From Erythrophleum ivorense (lineage: Eukaryota > Streptophyta > Magnoliopsida > Fabales > Fabaceae): 64,000 nt of DNA. Within the stretch, counting starts at the first letter, position 1. Each line of letters begins with the position of its first letter. Positions 37,357 to 49,023 of the stretch are shown here, piece by piece. The notes beneath the pieces were generated by a model. That model did not search any database and was not told the origin of the DNA. It saw nothing but the letters and a program-made list of their open reading frames with translations. The stretch lies in assembly GCA_026724425.1 (NCBI GenBank), contig JAIUCV010000103.1:1550001-1614000 (forward strand), written 5' to 3'. Position numbers and translations under genes: made by a program.

Positions 37357-37577
37357 CATAGGTGGAAGTTGAAATGAAAGTAATTATATATATACTCGTG
37401 GCTGGCAAAATGGTAAGGCTTTCCAGAGGGAGAGAAGACGAGAAGAGCAACCTCAGCGTCGCATAAGATGGAGAGCTCAAGGGCCTTCTTCATCAGCCCA
37501 TTTCTCCTCTTTGAGAAGCTTACCTGCCTTCTCGCCGGGTTCTCTATTCTCTTCACCTCCACTTTCCCTCTCCCCAT
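35991..37577 (-). CDS. MIKC-type MADS-box transcription factor, TM8-like
   Basis: Nuclear DNA-binding protein of the plant type II MADS family. Exons 37577-37396, 37276-37207, 36926-36865, 36774-36675, 36610-36569, 36473-36426, 36318-36248 and 36054-35991 join in frame to 212 residues. MADS domain 1-60: MGRGKVEVKRIENPARRQVS, then FSKRRNGLMKKALELSILCD. I region: TIWKYRCAVGLPDSN. K domain: TWRSEIDELRRTVGNLEGRL, then HLAGEDLSGLGMKELKQLER and LQEENTRLQKR, with the canonical 62-, 100-, 42- and 48-base exon pattern. The C-terminus is short and has no EuAP1, SEP or PI motif. The A.H.TI..YR..VGLPD pattern and single LSGLGMKELKQLERQLKTGV helix suggest the TM8 clade, lost in Arabidopsis; AGL12 and SOC1 fit less well. 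The acceptor of exon 7 (GAAG before TTGCACG) was chosen to keep the coiled coil open and is the least certain junction. Confidence 0.82.
36163..36206. repeat. Alternating purine-pyrimidine tract in MADS intron 7
   Basis: GCGCGCGCGCGTGCGC runs directly into an AT dinucleotide repeat, 44 bases without a break in alternation. The GC part is a good candidate for Z-DNA and the AT part for cruciform extrusion. A second TA repeat lies at 36131-36149. Confidence 0.85.
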
Positions 37578-38044
37578 CTCCTCTTCTTTTTCATCTTCTC
37601 CACACTTCCCATCCGTCCTTTTTATGGAATATTGACGTTAAAAAAATTCACTGCCAAAGACTTTTTTATTTTTCATTTATTATTATATGATAATTAATTT
37701 TTTCCCGGAAAAACCAATTATGTTATATATACATATGTGCTTGGATAAAGGATTGCAATATTAACGTTATTTTTGTACTTAAAAAATTTAATAAAATAGT
37801 CGGTGAAATTTGTGAAGGAGACGAAATCAAAGCTTGACACGTTGGGGCTGCACAGCATAGTATAATCCAGCACAATCACACAAACGACATCCTGCCTCTG
37901 CCTGACGCGACCCCGCACTACTAATCTTCCTTTGAATTCATGTGTCTCACTCATTATGATCCGGACCTTCTTGTCGATGATAAACCTTCCAAACCCTTTT
38001 TGAGTTTTTTCCCCTTAACAACTAATTAAATCAACTTATTAATT

Positions 38045-38079
<35 letters not shown>

Positions 38080-40019
38080 CTGTTGCTGGGATTGAATCAT
38101 GGTAACATTTGAGGCCAAATAAGAAATGTTTTCTCTGCTTGCATGCCATACGATTAGTTTTGTAAGTATTACCATACCTTCCCAAAAATTTATAGTGCTC
38201 ATAAACACCTATGCATTTTTTGCCCATTCTCGCTTTCAGGTAATTCCCTTTTACAAAAAAATTATAAATATGTGTTTGCCGATTGTTTTAATACTTATTT
38301 TTCGATGATGTGTTTATACTTGTATGTTTGGGTCCTATAAAATGTTTTCCTTATTAAAAAGAATATAGATGACGTGAAAATTCATAGTAAGTTTCATGTT
38401 TATGCTTTATAACAACGTTAACAAATTACAGTAGTTTTATGCAAAAATAATTACATAATCATTTAAATAACATTATTTGGAGGCTTTTAAATTTTGTTAT
38501 TGGAGCATCGCTTTGCGTGGTTGACAAGCAGATCTCATGAAGTCGAAGTCATGCAATTAAGTGGCGACCAAAATTGATCCCCTACATCCTGATAGATTCA
38601 CGAATTGCCATTTCATTGGAATCTATTCAAAAGTTTGTCAAAGCTTCTATAATTATCACGGCCATTTAAAATATGATGTCTGATATATTTTTTTAAATTA
38701 ACTAAACACATATCAAAAGAGCACAATTTAGCCACGGGATTTCCAACTTCTTGACGAACTGAATGCGATTGCCGCTGGGCCATGGGTTTAAGTCAAAAGT
38801 AATGCTACATTTGGTATGTAAGAATCGAGAGTCGAAAAAGGAAAGAGAAAAAGAATCGTGTAAAAATTTTATTTGTTGGAAATGATCATTTCATAAGAAA
38901 TTTTATGGAATTGGTGGTCATTTGTGGGAATCCTCAAGGAAAATACTGAAATGCCCTTGTTTCTATAACCAATCCATATTATATATTTTAATACTTTTTT
39001 CTCTTAATGATAATTTAAAAATAATATTTTGTAAAAGCAATTTTTTTAAAATGAATTAAAAATATAAAAAATAAAATATTAACATTATTTATTACAAGAT
39101 TACAAAAACATGCACTTTAATGATTTTTATTACAAAATTGATTTTCTCATATGCAAAATGTTATCCTGTTAAAGAAAAATAAAGACTAGCTATAGGATAA
39201 GACGAGAAAAGAGAGTGAGAATTTATTGAGCACACATTCCTTGATTTATCTTCCATCAACGTAATAACATTCCATGTAAAAGAGAATCTAGATTGTTTTT
39301 ATTAACAATATATTAATATTTTTTTAAATATTTTGTACAAGTTAAAAATATAAAAAAATATTGTAATATTTCTTTATTAAGAGCATTTTAAAAATTTTTC
39401 AACGAATTAAAATAACAAATAAAATTTTTTAAAATTTTTTACACAATGAATATTATAATTATTCGTTCATCTTTCCTTAATATTTCTATATTATATTCAT
39501 CAAATTAAATATATAAATAGAATAATATTTTCATTTTTTATGTCATATTAAACATAATTAGAGTTATAAGATTTTATTTCATTTACAGTATACTAAATAT
39601 AGCCTAATTGTCAATAGAAACATAAAAATAAAGCAAAATTGCAAGTTTAATTATTCAATTTTATTTAATATTTTACTCTTATCTTTTAATTTTAGTTTGT
39701 CTAAATATGATACATTAACTATATTTTAAATTTTATTTGATTTCAATTTGATTTATTTTATTTTATTTTATTTTAAATTTCAACTTTTGTTACTTAATTT
39801 TATTTTATTCTAATTTAATCTTTTAATTTTAAAAAATCTATTTAAATGTTTTTTTAATGTCTTCAAATTAAAGTATTTAATAAAAATATTATGTATTACT
39901 TTTTGATGCCTTAACTTTAATAAATCTTTGCCAATTTGAATTTATTTGTTATAATAAATATATTTTTTTATCATTATCCATTACTTATTGTAAATATAAA
40001 ATAATGTGATGGTGACCAA
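37578..40019. other. Upstream region of the MADS-box gene
   Basis: No gene recognised. It contains a TA microsatellite at 38050-38078 and long AT-rich low-complexity stretches (38990-40000). The promoter of the MADS gene should lie in the first 1-2 kb. Confidence 0.45.
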
Positions 40020-40993
40020 GGTAATTAAAATTGAATTGTACCAGTTGGTTTAGCAAAATGAACCTTAGTTTAGTTTGAAAAACCCTCTTGATCTGTATCT
40101 TTAAGAATTGATCAACTTCAATCAAAAATCAAATTTGATTGGCTTGGACTAATTTGCCTTAAAAAATTTGAAATGTTAGTTGCTGGATTCGAGGCTACCA
40201 CCTCGTGCGTCCAAATCATTTAGTTACTATCAGACTTGTAAAGCCACTTCAACATATATGTTCAAATTTTCATATATATTAAGGCTCTGTTTGGTTGGGT
40301 GTAAAGTGAAAATATTCTTTTTACATACCTTGTATAATGTCTATTATACCATGTTATTTATTATTCTATCCATCATATCATTTTTTTAAAAGTAAAGATA
40401 AAATAATTATTTTTTATCTCACCTATTTACATTTTATATTTTTTTTATTATTACATTTTCCAATCAAACAGAATATAAATTTTTTTTTTTTGATAAAAAA
40501 TGGTCTTATAAGAGTCAAACCCATGACCTTGGGAAATATTTCAAGGCTTTAACCACTGTGACTTCTTATCTCTTTTGTTAAAGTTATATATAATATTATA
40601 TAAATATACTTATAATATTTTTTTAAAATTTATAATATTTAATTTAAACATTTATCAACTACTATTTTTTTTAACATTATGTTCAAATCTTCAATAACTA
40701 ATTACATATTTGATGATTATATTTATTAATAGATAAATTATTTTAAATTCAAATTTTAAAATTAAAAATTCAATTAAAATTAAATATTATAAAATATTTA
40801 ATTTATTTTTATATATAGTTAGTAATAAAATATTTCAAATTTTATTAATATTTACTTATTATTTATTATATTAAATTTAATATATTAATATATAAATATA
40901 TAATTGTTACTAGTTCGACTATACTTCAATCAATGAACTGTGAACCAATGTCCTTATTAGTTCAATAATCAGTCTAATTTTAAAAACATTAAT
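40020..40993. repeat. MITE-like repeat, copy 2, with nested element
   Basis: Shares with 35069-35679 the motif series TATA(A/G)TTAGT(T)ATAA.ATATTT, TTTATTAATATTTACTTATT and a right end with GTTCAATAATCAGTCTAATT then TTAAAAACATT. Its left part has GTACCAGTTGGTTTAGC-like ends. It is interrupted by a probable second element at 40283-40478. Borders on the left are approximate. Confidence 0.35.
40283..40478. mobile_element. Small MITE-like element nested in repeat copy 2
   Basis: Starts GGCTCTGTTTGGTTGG and ends CCAATCAAACAGAATA: inverted ends of about 13 bases with one mismatch around an AT-rich core of about 165 bases. Such CTGTTTGG termini are common in plant hAT/Mutator MITEs. No exact target-site duplication is visible. 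Confidence 0.4.
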
Positions 40994-41480
40994 AATGACA
41001 AACAATTGAAAGAAAATGATAACATTAATTAGACAAGTAGAGTAACATGATAATAGATAAGAAAAGCCAATAATCCATACAACTTGCAAAAGGCAATATT
41101 TAAATAGTAATCGAAAATGATATTACAACTACTAGTAGTTATCAAAGTTAAACCAACAAAAAACTTACATAATTTTTTTATTAAACAAATTAGTAATGTT
41201 AGAGATAATGAAACATTTGAATAAAAATAAAAATTAAACTTAATATAAAATGAGAAATTATATTAGAATAAAATAAAATAAAATTATAAAAGTAAAACTG
41301 TAAATACATTTAAAAAATTAAATTGAAATAAAATAAAAGAATAAAAGAAAACTACGGGGTAATATTTCGTAATCCAATGTATATTTTAACTTAAAAAATA
41401 AACTGTGCCCAAATAAAAACTCGATTAATAAGAAGAGATCACATTTCTTTCTAATAACTTAAATTTCATTTTTTTTAGAG

Positions 41481-44400
41481 GATACTTTGGGTACTAGAAA
41501 CTCTGCTATGACAAGCCTTGATGCAAATTATTTTTCATAGTTGGTCCCAAACCCGAAAAAAAGAAGAGGATTGTGTTAGGTAATCAACAACTAACGTAAA
41601 ACTTTATCGAATCTTTATGACATGAACAATCGATATATTAAACGTAATGTTAGGGCGTTGCCTGGAAGTAACACGCTGTATAGCTTGAGTAAAATGACAA
41701 ATGAGCAAGAGCCGCTGCATCGTCTCCTGAGTGTAGTAAAAAATAAGCAAGGGCTTCTACATTTTCGTGAACGAATATGGGTAAAGAAGTTAGTTCACGA
41801 GAGTAGGATTCGTTTTGGAACTTGAAATATATGTACACTTGTGGGTAAATCAATGAAAATAGTAGATACCATGATTATAAAGAAGATTAATTTTATGTGT
41901 TTACAAGAAACTAAATGGGTAGGAGAAAAAGCAAAAGAATTAGACACTTCAGGTTTTAAACTTTGGTACACTTGGAAGGCTAAATCTAAAAATGGGATAG
42001 GTATAATTATAGATAAGTTTTGAAAAAATGTTATAGTGGATGTAAAAAGATTAGGAGATAGAATCATTGCATTAAAGTTAGTAGTAGAAAAAAAAATCTT
42101 TAATGTTATTAGCGCCTATGCACCACAAGTAAGATTAGAAAATATCACAAAGTAAAATTTTGAAAGAATTTAAAATGTTTAGTTCAGGAAATACCATAAA
42201 GAGAAAAGATTTTTTTAGAAGAGGATCTAAATAGTCATGTGGAAAGTATATCTTCAGGTTACGATAGTGTTCATGGAGGACATGGCATAGGAGAACCAAA
42301 TGCAGATGGTAAAACTATTCTAAACTTTTCATTAACGTTCGATCTTATATTAGCTAATACTTGTTTTAGAAAGCATGAGAAACATCTTATCATGTACAAA
42401 AGTGGAATGGTATGTTCTCAAATTGATTTCTTTCTTATAAGGAAATCAGATAGAAAACTTTGCATGGATTGCAAAATTATACCTAGAGAGAGTTTAACTA
42501 CTCAACATAGAGTTTTGGTTATGGATGTACGAGTTACGAGGAAAGTAAAAAGTAAAGACGAAAATAGGGTATTAAAGACTAAATAATGGCAACTAAAAGG
42601 GGATAAAGAAAAAAATATGTAGAGACGAATTGTGGAGGAAGGACTTTGATAAATACAAAGAAGTGCTAACGATATATAGAATGAAATGGCTAAAGAGATT
42701 AGGAAAGTGACAAAAGAAATATTAGGTGAATCAAAAGATTTTGGACCTAAAAATAAAAAATCCTGGTGGTGGGATGCAAGCTTACAAGAAAAGGTTAAAG
42801 TGAAGAGGAAGTGTTATAAAGTGTTATCATTATGTAAGAGTAATGAAAATTAAGAGAAATATAAAGTAGCTAAGAAAGACACTAAGAAGGCAGTATGCGA
42901 AGCGAGAATGAAGACATTCGATGGGTTATACCAATCTTTAGGTATTAAAGTTAGAGAAAAAAATATTTACAAGTTAACTAAAAGTAAGAAAAGAAAGACA
43001 AGAGACGTGGACTAAGTAAAATATATTAAGAATGAAGAAGGGAAAGTCTTGGTCACAAAACGAGATATTAGAGAACGGTGAAAGTTATTTTCATAAGCTT
43101 TTTAATGAAGGTCACGAGATTTCATTGCAATCAGATATATTAGATATTAGAGAAGATGATCAAAATTATATCTTTTATCGTAGGATTTGTGAAACTGAAG
43201 TAAAAGAAGCATTAAAGCAAATGAAAAGTGACAGTACAGTTGGACCGGATAATATACCTATTGAAGTATGGAAGGATTTAGGAGTGAAAGGTATGGGTTG
43301 GCTTACAAAGTTATTTAATGAAATTATAAGATCTAAAAAAATGCCAAATGAGTGGAGGAGAAGTTCTTTAATTCCTATTTATAAGAGTAAGGAGGACACT
43401 TAAAATTGTGCAAATTATAGAGGAATTAAGCTCATGAATCACACTATAAAATTATGAGAAAGAGTAATTGAGCGACGATTAAGGAAAGAGACCCAAGTTA
43501 CGAAGAATCAATTTGGTTTTATGTCAAGAAGGTCAACTATGGAAACAATATATTTGTTGCGAAAATTAATGAAGCGATATCGAGAGAACCAAAGAGATTT
43601 ACACATGGTGTTTATCGATTTGAAAAAAGCATATGATAGAGTACCAAGAGAGGTTCTATGGAAGGTTCTGGAGAAAAAAAGAATTCGTATAACTTATATT
43701 CGAGCAATACAAGATATGTATGATGAGGCTACAACTAGAGTAGTAATAAAAGGTGGACCTACAGAAGTTTTTTTGATAACTATTAGTCTACATTAAGGAT
43801 CAACTCTGAGCCATTATCTTTTTTACTATAGTATTGAATGTACTTATTGAACATATCCAAGAGTCGGTGTCACGATGTATGCTTTTTACAGGCGATATTG
43901 TCTTAGTTGGAGAATCGAAAGTGAAAATGAATGAGAAGTTGGAGAGGTGAAGATTAGCTTTGAAAATTTATAAATTTCGTTTAAGTAGAAGTAAAACGGA
44001 ATATATGGAGTGTAACTTTAGTAAGAGACACACCACTTCTAACGCAGAAGTGAAAATTGGAGAACATATTATACCACAAGTTACACGATTTAAATATTTT
44101 AGATCTGTTATACAACATAACGGGAAAATAGAAGAAAACGTAACACATAGGATTCAAACGGGGTGAATGAAGTGAAAGAGTACTTTGTGTGTTATTTGTA
44201 ATAGAATAGTACCACTCAAACTTAAGGGTAAATCCTACCGTACAATTATAAGACCTGTAATGTTATATAAAATTGAATATTTGACAATAAAAAGTCAACA
44301 AGAGAATAAGTTTAATATTGCAGAGATGAGAATGTTGCATTGGATGAGTGGACACACTAGACGAGATTAGATTAGAAATGAATACATTAAAAAGAAGGTA

Positions 44401-44705
44401 GAAGTCGCACTGATTGTAGAAAAGATTGTAAAATCAAAACTTAAATGATTCGCTTATGTCGAGAGGAGACCTATAGAAGCCCCAATTAAGAAAATAGATA
44501 AGATGAAGAACAGTCTAATAATTAAAAATAGAGAAAGACAAAAAAACAACTATAAGAGAAATTATTAATAAAGATTTAAATTTAAATAATTTATCTAAAC
44601 ATATAATTTACGATAGATGTTTACGACGTCAATTGATCCATGTAGCCAACCCCACTTAATAAAAAAATGTTTGTTGTTTTTGTTGATGATACTTTGGGTA
44701 CTAGA
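41481..44705 (+). mobile_element. RTE-clade LINE retrotransposon, near full length, inactive
   Basis: The element at 41499-44687 (3.19 kb) is flanked by a perfect 18-base target-site duplication GATACTTTGGGTACTAGA (41481-41498 and 44688-44705). The order is 5' leader, endonuclease domain (INFMCLQETKWVGEKAKEL about 41890; SQIDFFLIRKSDRK about 42418), reverse transcriptase (VGPDNIPIEVWKDLG about 43240; VFIDLKKAYDRVPRE about 43610; RFKYFRSVIQHNG about 44088), and a 3' end with CATGTAGCCAACCCCACTTA followed by a TTG-rich tail. This content, the lack of RNase H and the tail fit plant RTE elements. The reading frame is broken by many stops and shifts. The RT active-site motif, normally F-A-D-D, reads FTGD near 43892, so the catalytic Asp pair is lost. 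Confidence 0.9.
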
Positions 44706-45671
44706 CTAATGTAAAAATATACCTTTACAATTGTTTGAAGGAGAAACATATACCCTTAAAATCGTCAAGATAAAAAATAAATCGAGCAAAATAATATACT
44801 TTGACCATAATTATGAAAAAAAAAAAAGAGAGAATAAATATACAATATCGTCTCCAAAAGATGTATTTAGTCCTTGAATATATTTCCCTACGTCACTCGT
44901 TTACATAATTACATACAATCCCCTTTTGACGGTCAAACAAAACATCACCAGAGGTGCAAAAAATTGATATATCCTGGTTTTCCTTCATTTGTTGCAAATC
45001 TCAATCTATTATTCAATATGTGGTGGATTTTGTTGAGGTAAATCTGAGGAAGTTACATCCGCCACAATGAAGATATTACAGCTTGCTTCTTCATATGAAT
45101 ACATGATAAATACTCAGGTGTTCTAGTTTGATGACTAATGCAGGTCCCGTACTTCGTAACTAGCATAATTTAACTTCAATTATGCCTGCGCGTGTCTTAA
45201 ACCCAAATTGTGTGTCCCCTAAAAGAAAAGCGCACTACGCCTAAATTATCTATAACCAGACACCCGACATTGAAAAAGGAGAATCAAAAGTTCAGAAAAG
45301 TAGGGCAGGATAACGCCAATATAACAAACAATTTTCATCAACACTGAAATTAGACCCACCGTCTTGAAGCAAAGCATAATACCACTAAACAATATATTAT
45401 TCGATTCACTTCTTCCTTCCGCTTTCTTTTTTCATTTTTTATTTTCATTTTTAGGGTTGGATGGGAGATATGCCCATTTGGGGAAAATAAAATTGAAAGC
45501 AGAGAAAAATAATCAGAAGGACAAGCATCCAAATCCAGCAAACATACATACAAACAAACAAACCCTCCTTCCATTGAGATGAAGGAGACGTGATAATAGT
45601 AGCAGATTGAACATAGGCAATCTTAAATTCTTGATTCTTAAAAGTTTATACCGAACAGCAAGTATAGTTAA
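44706..45671. other. Intergenic region right of the LINE
   Basis: AT-rich DNA without a recognisable gene; the last 200-300 bases are the probable 3' UTR of the DUF3339 gene that follows on the minus strand. Confidence 0.5.
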
Positions 45672-45881
45672 CTAGCCAGTGTAGATGTGAACGCCAATGG
45701 CGATGAGAAAGATGGTGATGAGGCCGAAGTAGATGATGGCGTGAACGAGAATAGAAGCGCCACTAGTATGCATGTTCCCGAACTCAACGATCCTGCCGCT
45801 TGCCGGAATCTGAAAAAGAAGACCTGGGCTCAACAGCACAAACAGCACCACTGCAATCACCACTGGACCCCAATCTGCCAT
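45672..45881 (-). CDS. DUF3339 small membrane protein, 69 aa
   Basis: Single-exon protein of 69 residues, complete, starting MADWGPVVIAVVLFVLLSPG. It belongs to the plant-specific DUF3339 family of small membrane proteins of unknown function. Two hydrophobic segments (about 7-25 and 46-66) flank a short polar loop with the conserved GLLFQIP and VEFGNMHTSG motifs. The end IGVHIYTG is also typical. The start MADW and length match the family. A paralog on the same strand lies 1.6 kb to the right. Upstream DNA to 46160 is probably leader and promoter. Confidence 0.9.
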   Translation of the reverse strand: MADWGPVVIAVVLFVLLSPGLLFQIPASGRIVEFGNMHTSGASILVHAIIYFGLITIFLIAIGVHIYTG

Positions 45882-47469
45882 TTTCTTTCAGCTTTTAGAC
45901 ACAGCGACAGAATAGATCAGGGGATCAAGCAGAGAAAAAGAAGGTATACTTTGGAGTAGCTTTGGGAAGGAAAGATCTGATCTAGCAGAAGTGGTGGGGT
46001 TCCGTAGTTGAAGAGTCTTGACGTTGGAGACATAAACCGACAAAGGGCATCGATTATTAGGAAGGAGAGGAACTTTCGCGTGACACGTGAGGTCAAGAGT
46101 GCTCGCTAAACGTGTCAACGTCTTCTGTGTGACTTCAACGGCTCTGATACTCACCACCCCTACTCAACGGGATGAAGTTCCCAAAATTCAAAAACCTTTT
46201 TGGAATTTACAACTTTTTTTTTTTAAATTGATCAACTAAATTCCAGTGTAACCGTCCATTTCCAAGTTCCAGCTTAGTTTGATTTGACGTTTTTTTCAAA
46301 AGAAAAACTTATGCCTAATAAAAATAAGATAATTATATAATTTTTTAATAATAATATGATAAATATATAATTATATAATTTTAAATTAAATTATATAATT
46401 TTCATATTATTATTAAGAATTATATATTTATTATATTTTAATTAAAAATTTTAATAATAAAATATAATAAATTATATATTCCTTTTCTATTTTTCTTTTC
46501 CTTTGATAACGTGGGAATCAAATCAATCAATTATGGGCCCTCTTGAAGATAAAGGGCTTGGGTCTGGAGATGAATGGCTATTTAAATGTGATGTGTATAG
46601 TATGAACCCAAAGAATAAAAAAAGATGTGTATTGTATAGGTAGACGTTTTACCTTAGTATTTGGTTAATTAAAGAAAAAAGAGATCCTCTATTATAATGA
46701 CTCATTTATGAATGAATATGTATAAAGAAAAATACTACAATTTCTATACACACACAATCTAGTACGTAACGAACTCAAATTCAATTTTTTTTTCTATTGA
46801 ATCTCTAAATGTTTAGACCCAAATTTATTTATTTAAAAAAATTTTTATATGAAAATATTTTTCTCCATTTGAGACTTATTTATATGAGTTGGTTTATATA
46901 AAATCTCAACCAAAAAAAAAAAACGATATCTCAAGTAACCATTAATATTCAAAACACACAGAAGTGTCGGTGATTTTTTTCACATATATACACTACAAGT
47001 CTAGGATAAATTGAATATCATACAAGTCAAATTGCAAGTTGAACCTTTATAATATGAAGAAAAATTATCAAACGGAGACTCATTTTTAATTGTCATACCT
47101 AATACTAAAGGAACAAAATTTGCAAATATTCATAGGGTTTGAATATTTTGTCTATCCCTTTATGCCCAATAGATTAAAGGAAAAAAAAAAGAAAGAAATT
47201 TCCAACGTTTTATCGCCCATCATCAATCTCAGCATCCGAACTTGAACGCTAATTTCATAGATATGTGTAGTTTTAGCATAAAATGCAGGAAACTATGGAA
47301 AAATAACAGAGGACCTAGTGGACACAATAAAAATAGGAAGACAAATTCAAACTAGCGTTGTTTAGTTGAGGATCCATTAGTTACATAACTACAATGACCA
47401 GCAAATGAATGAAGAAACTGAGAAATTAACCTGAAACACTGCAAGTTAGCATAATCATAATCGTAATCA
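45882..47469. other. Spacer between the two DUF3339 genes
   Basis: Holds the promoter and leader of the left gene and the 3' UTR of the right one. The middle is AT-rich, with an A12 run near 46912. No further gene seen. Confidence 0.5.
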
Positions 47470-47688
47470 TCATGAATGGGAGCCACTGTGAATGTGGATG
47501 CCAATAGCCAAAATGAGAATGGTGAAAACCACAAAGAAAATGAGGGTGTGAACCAGTATGGCCTTCCCATTGGTGTGAAAGCTGCCAAATTCCATAAGGC
47601 GTGTGTTTCCTGGTATCTGGAACAGCAGCCCAGGGGACAGAAGTATGAATAGCAATAACCCAACTATAACTGGTGCCCAATCCAACAT
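47470..47688 (-). CDS. DUF3339 small membrane protein, 72 aa (paralog)
   Basis: Single-exon protein of 72 residues starting MLDWAPVIVGLLLFILLSPG. It shares with its neighbour the FxLLSPGLLFQIPG core, a MEFGSFHTNGKAILVH loop, and the C-terminal IGIHIHSG, ending in a short His/Ser tail. Two predicted membrane segments. Function unknown in the family. About 60 percent identity by eye with the copy at 45672-45881 indicates an old tandem duplication rather than a recent one. Confidence 0.9.
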   Translation of the reverse strand: MLDWAPVIVGLLLFILLSPGLLFQIPGNTRLMEFGSFHTNGKAILVHTLIFFVVFTILILAIGIHIHSGSHS

Positions 47689-48600
47689 GGCTCTTCTCTT
47701 CTCTGTACTACTTCCTCTGCTCTCACATATGCATGCAACCCTTCAATTCCACACCACCTTACCCATTTTATAACACGCTCTCAATGTTCTTTCAAACCTA
47801 CTTCTTTGTCATCTCAATGCCGTGGGGGTATATATATGAGAATTGGATACTTTGAATATTTTGAACAACATTCTCACGCAAAGCCCATTCATTTTTCTCT
47901 CCATTGAAGAAATGGATCAAGTGAGCAAGAGAGCGGCCCTCCAACTACAAGTAAGATGTAGCATATATTATTTTTATTGATATTTTGAGAAATAATCATA
48001 TATATATATATATTGTAGAAAATTTTATTACTTGTTACTGTAATATTCTATTTTTTTTCCTTTTTTATGGGACCCACGAAACTTCACATGAATTCCAGAG
48101 TCTTTTTTCAAGTGCCCATTCATGGCTTTCTAGTTATAATATATTAGAGTTATCACTTATTCAAAAATCAGTTTTAGGCGATAGTAAAATGATACCAATT
48201 ACGTTCCCATCTGATATGATTAAGGAAAGTAAGGAGAAAAGAAAATTTTATGTATAATCTTTATTTTATCTTTATAATTATTATTTAATTATTGTCTATT
48301 AATCATTATTTAGGTGCATTAAAATTATTTTTTATTTTATTTTCCATACCAAACGGGTCTGCATACTTTTTGATAATAATTTCTCTATTATTAAAAAGAA
48401 AAATTTGCCCAACAAAACAAAGCCTAAGTTAGAATTTTGAGAGGTTGGACGCCACAAGCTTCGGTAACAAATGACAAATTCACCTTGCGTCTCGTGAATA
48501 CTGAATTTAGAGTTATTTCTGACCAAGGATGGCTGACGTGGACGACTGCTATTGGCTCCACTATAAGCGCTTTAAATTTATCATACTCCATTTCTCAGGG
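47689..48600. other. Intergenic region with DUF3339 promoter
   Basis: Likely promoter of the minus-strand DUF3339 gene near 47700-47900, then AT-rich DNA with a TA microsatellite near 48000 and repeat-like ends near 48341-48415 (CCATACCAAACGGG, CCCAACAAAACAAAGCC). No gene recognised. Confidence 0.45.
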
Positions 48601-48992
48601 TCATCTTCCCGCGCTCACTCGCTCGCTCTCTCTCATCTTTCCCGCTCGCCGGCTCGTCGTTGAGCCTCCGGGCGCGACAAGATTCCCAATCGCCGCTGTC
48701 CATTATCCGATCCAATTTGTGCATTTTTGAAGTCAGAATTTTCATCATAAATATTTAATCTCTCTCTTCGGTGAATAAACTGGGATCGTACTTTTTGGGT
48801 AAGTTTCAAATTTTAATGATAATTGGAATTTTATTTACGAAGGGATTGTTCCAAGATCGATAAAAAAGAGAATATAAAGGCAGACCTATTTTTTCCCGTG
48901 TAATGGTACCTTTATTTTTGGTGCTACGTAGAGAGAAAAGAAGAAAGGAAGGAGAAAGATGTTTGACGATATAATGTTGCTTTGGTTGCAGC
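48601..48992 (+). other. 5' leader and leader intron of the CBS-PB1 gene
   Basis: A GC- and CT-rich stretch (48605-48680, CGCTCACTCGCTCGCTCTCT) looks like a transcription start region. A leader intron at 48799-48992 has a strong donor (GG/GTAAGT) and acceptor (GGTTGCAG) and ends 31 bases before the ATG. Start site and exon extent are inferred. Confidence 0.5.
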
Positions 48993-49023
48993 GATTGGAT
49001 CGAATTGTGTTAAATTAGCGAAG

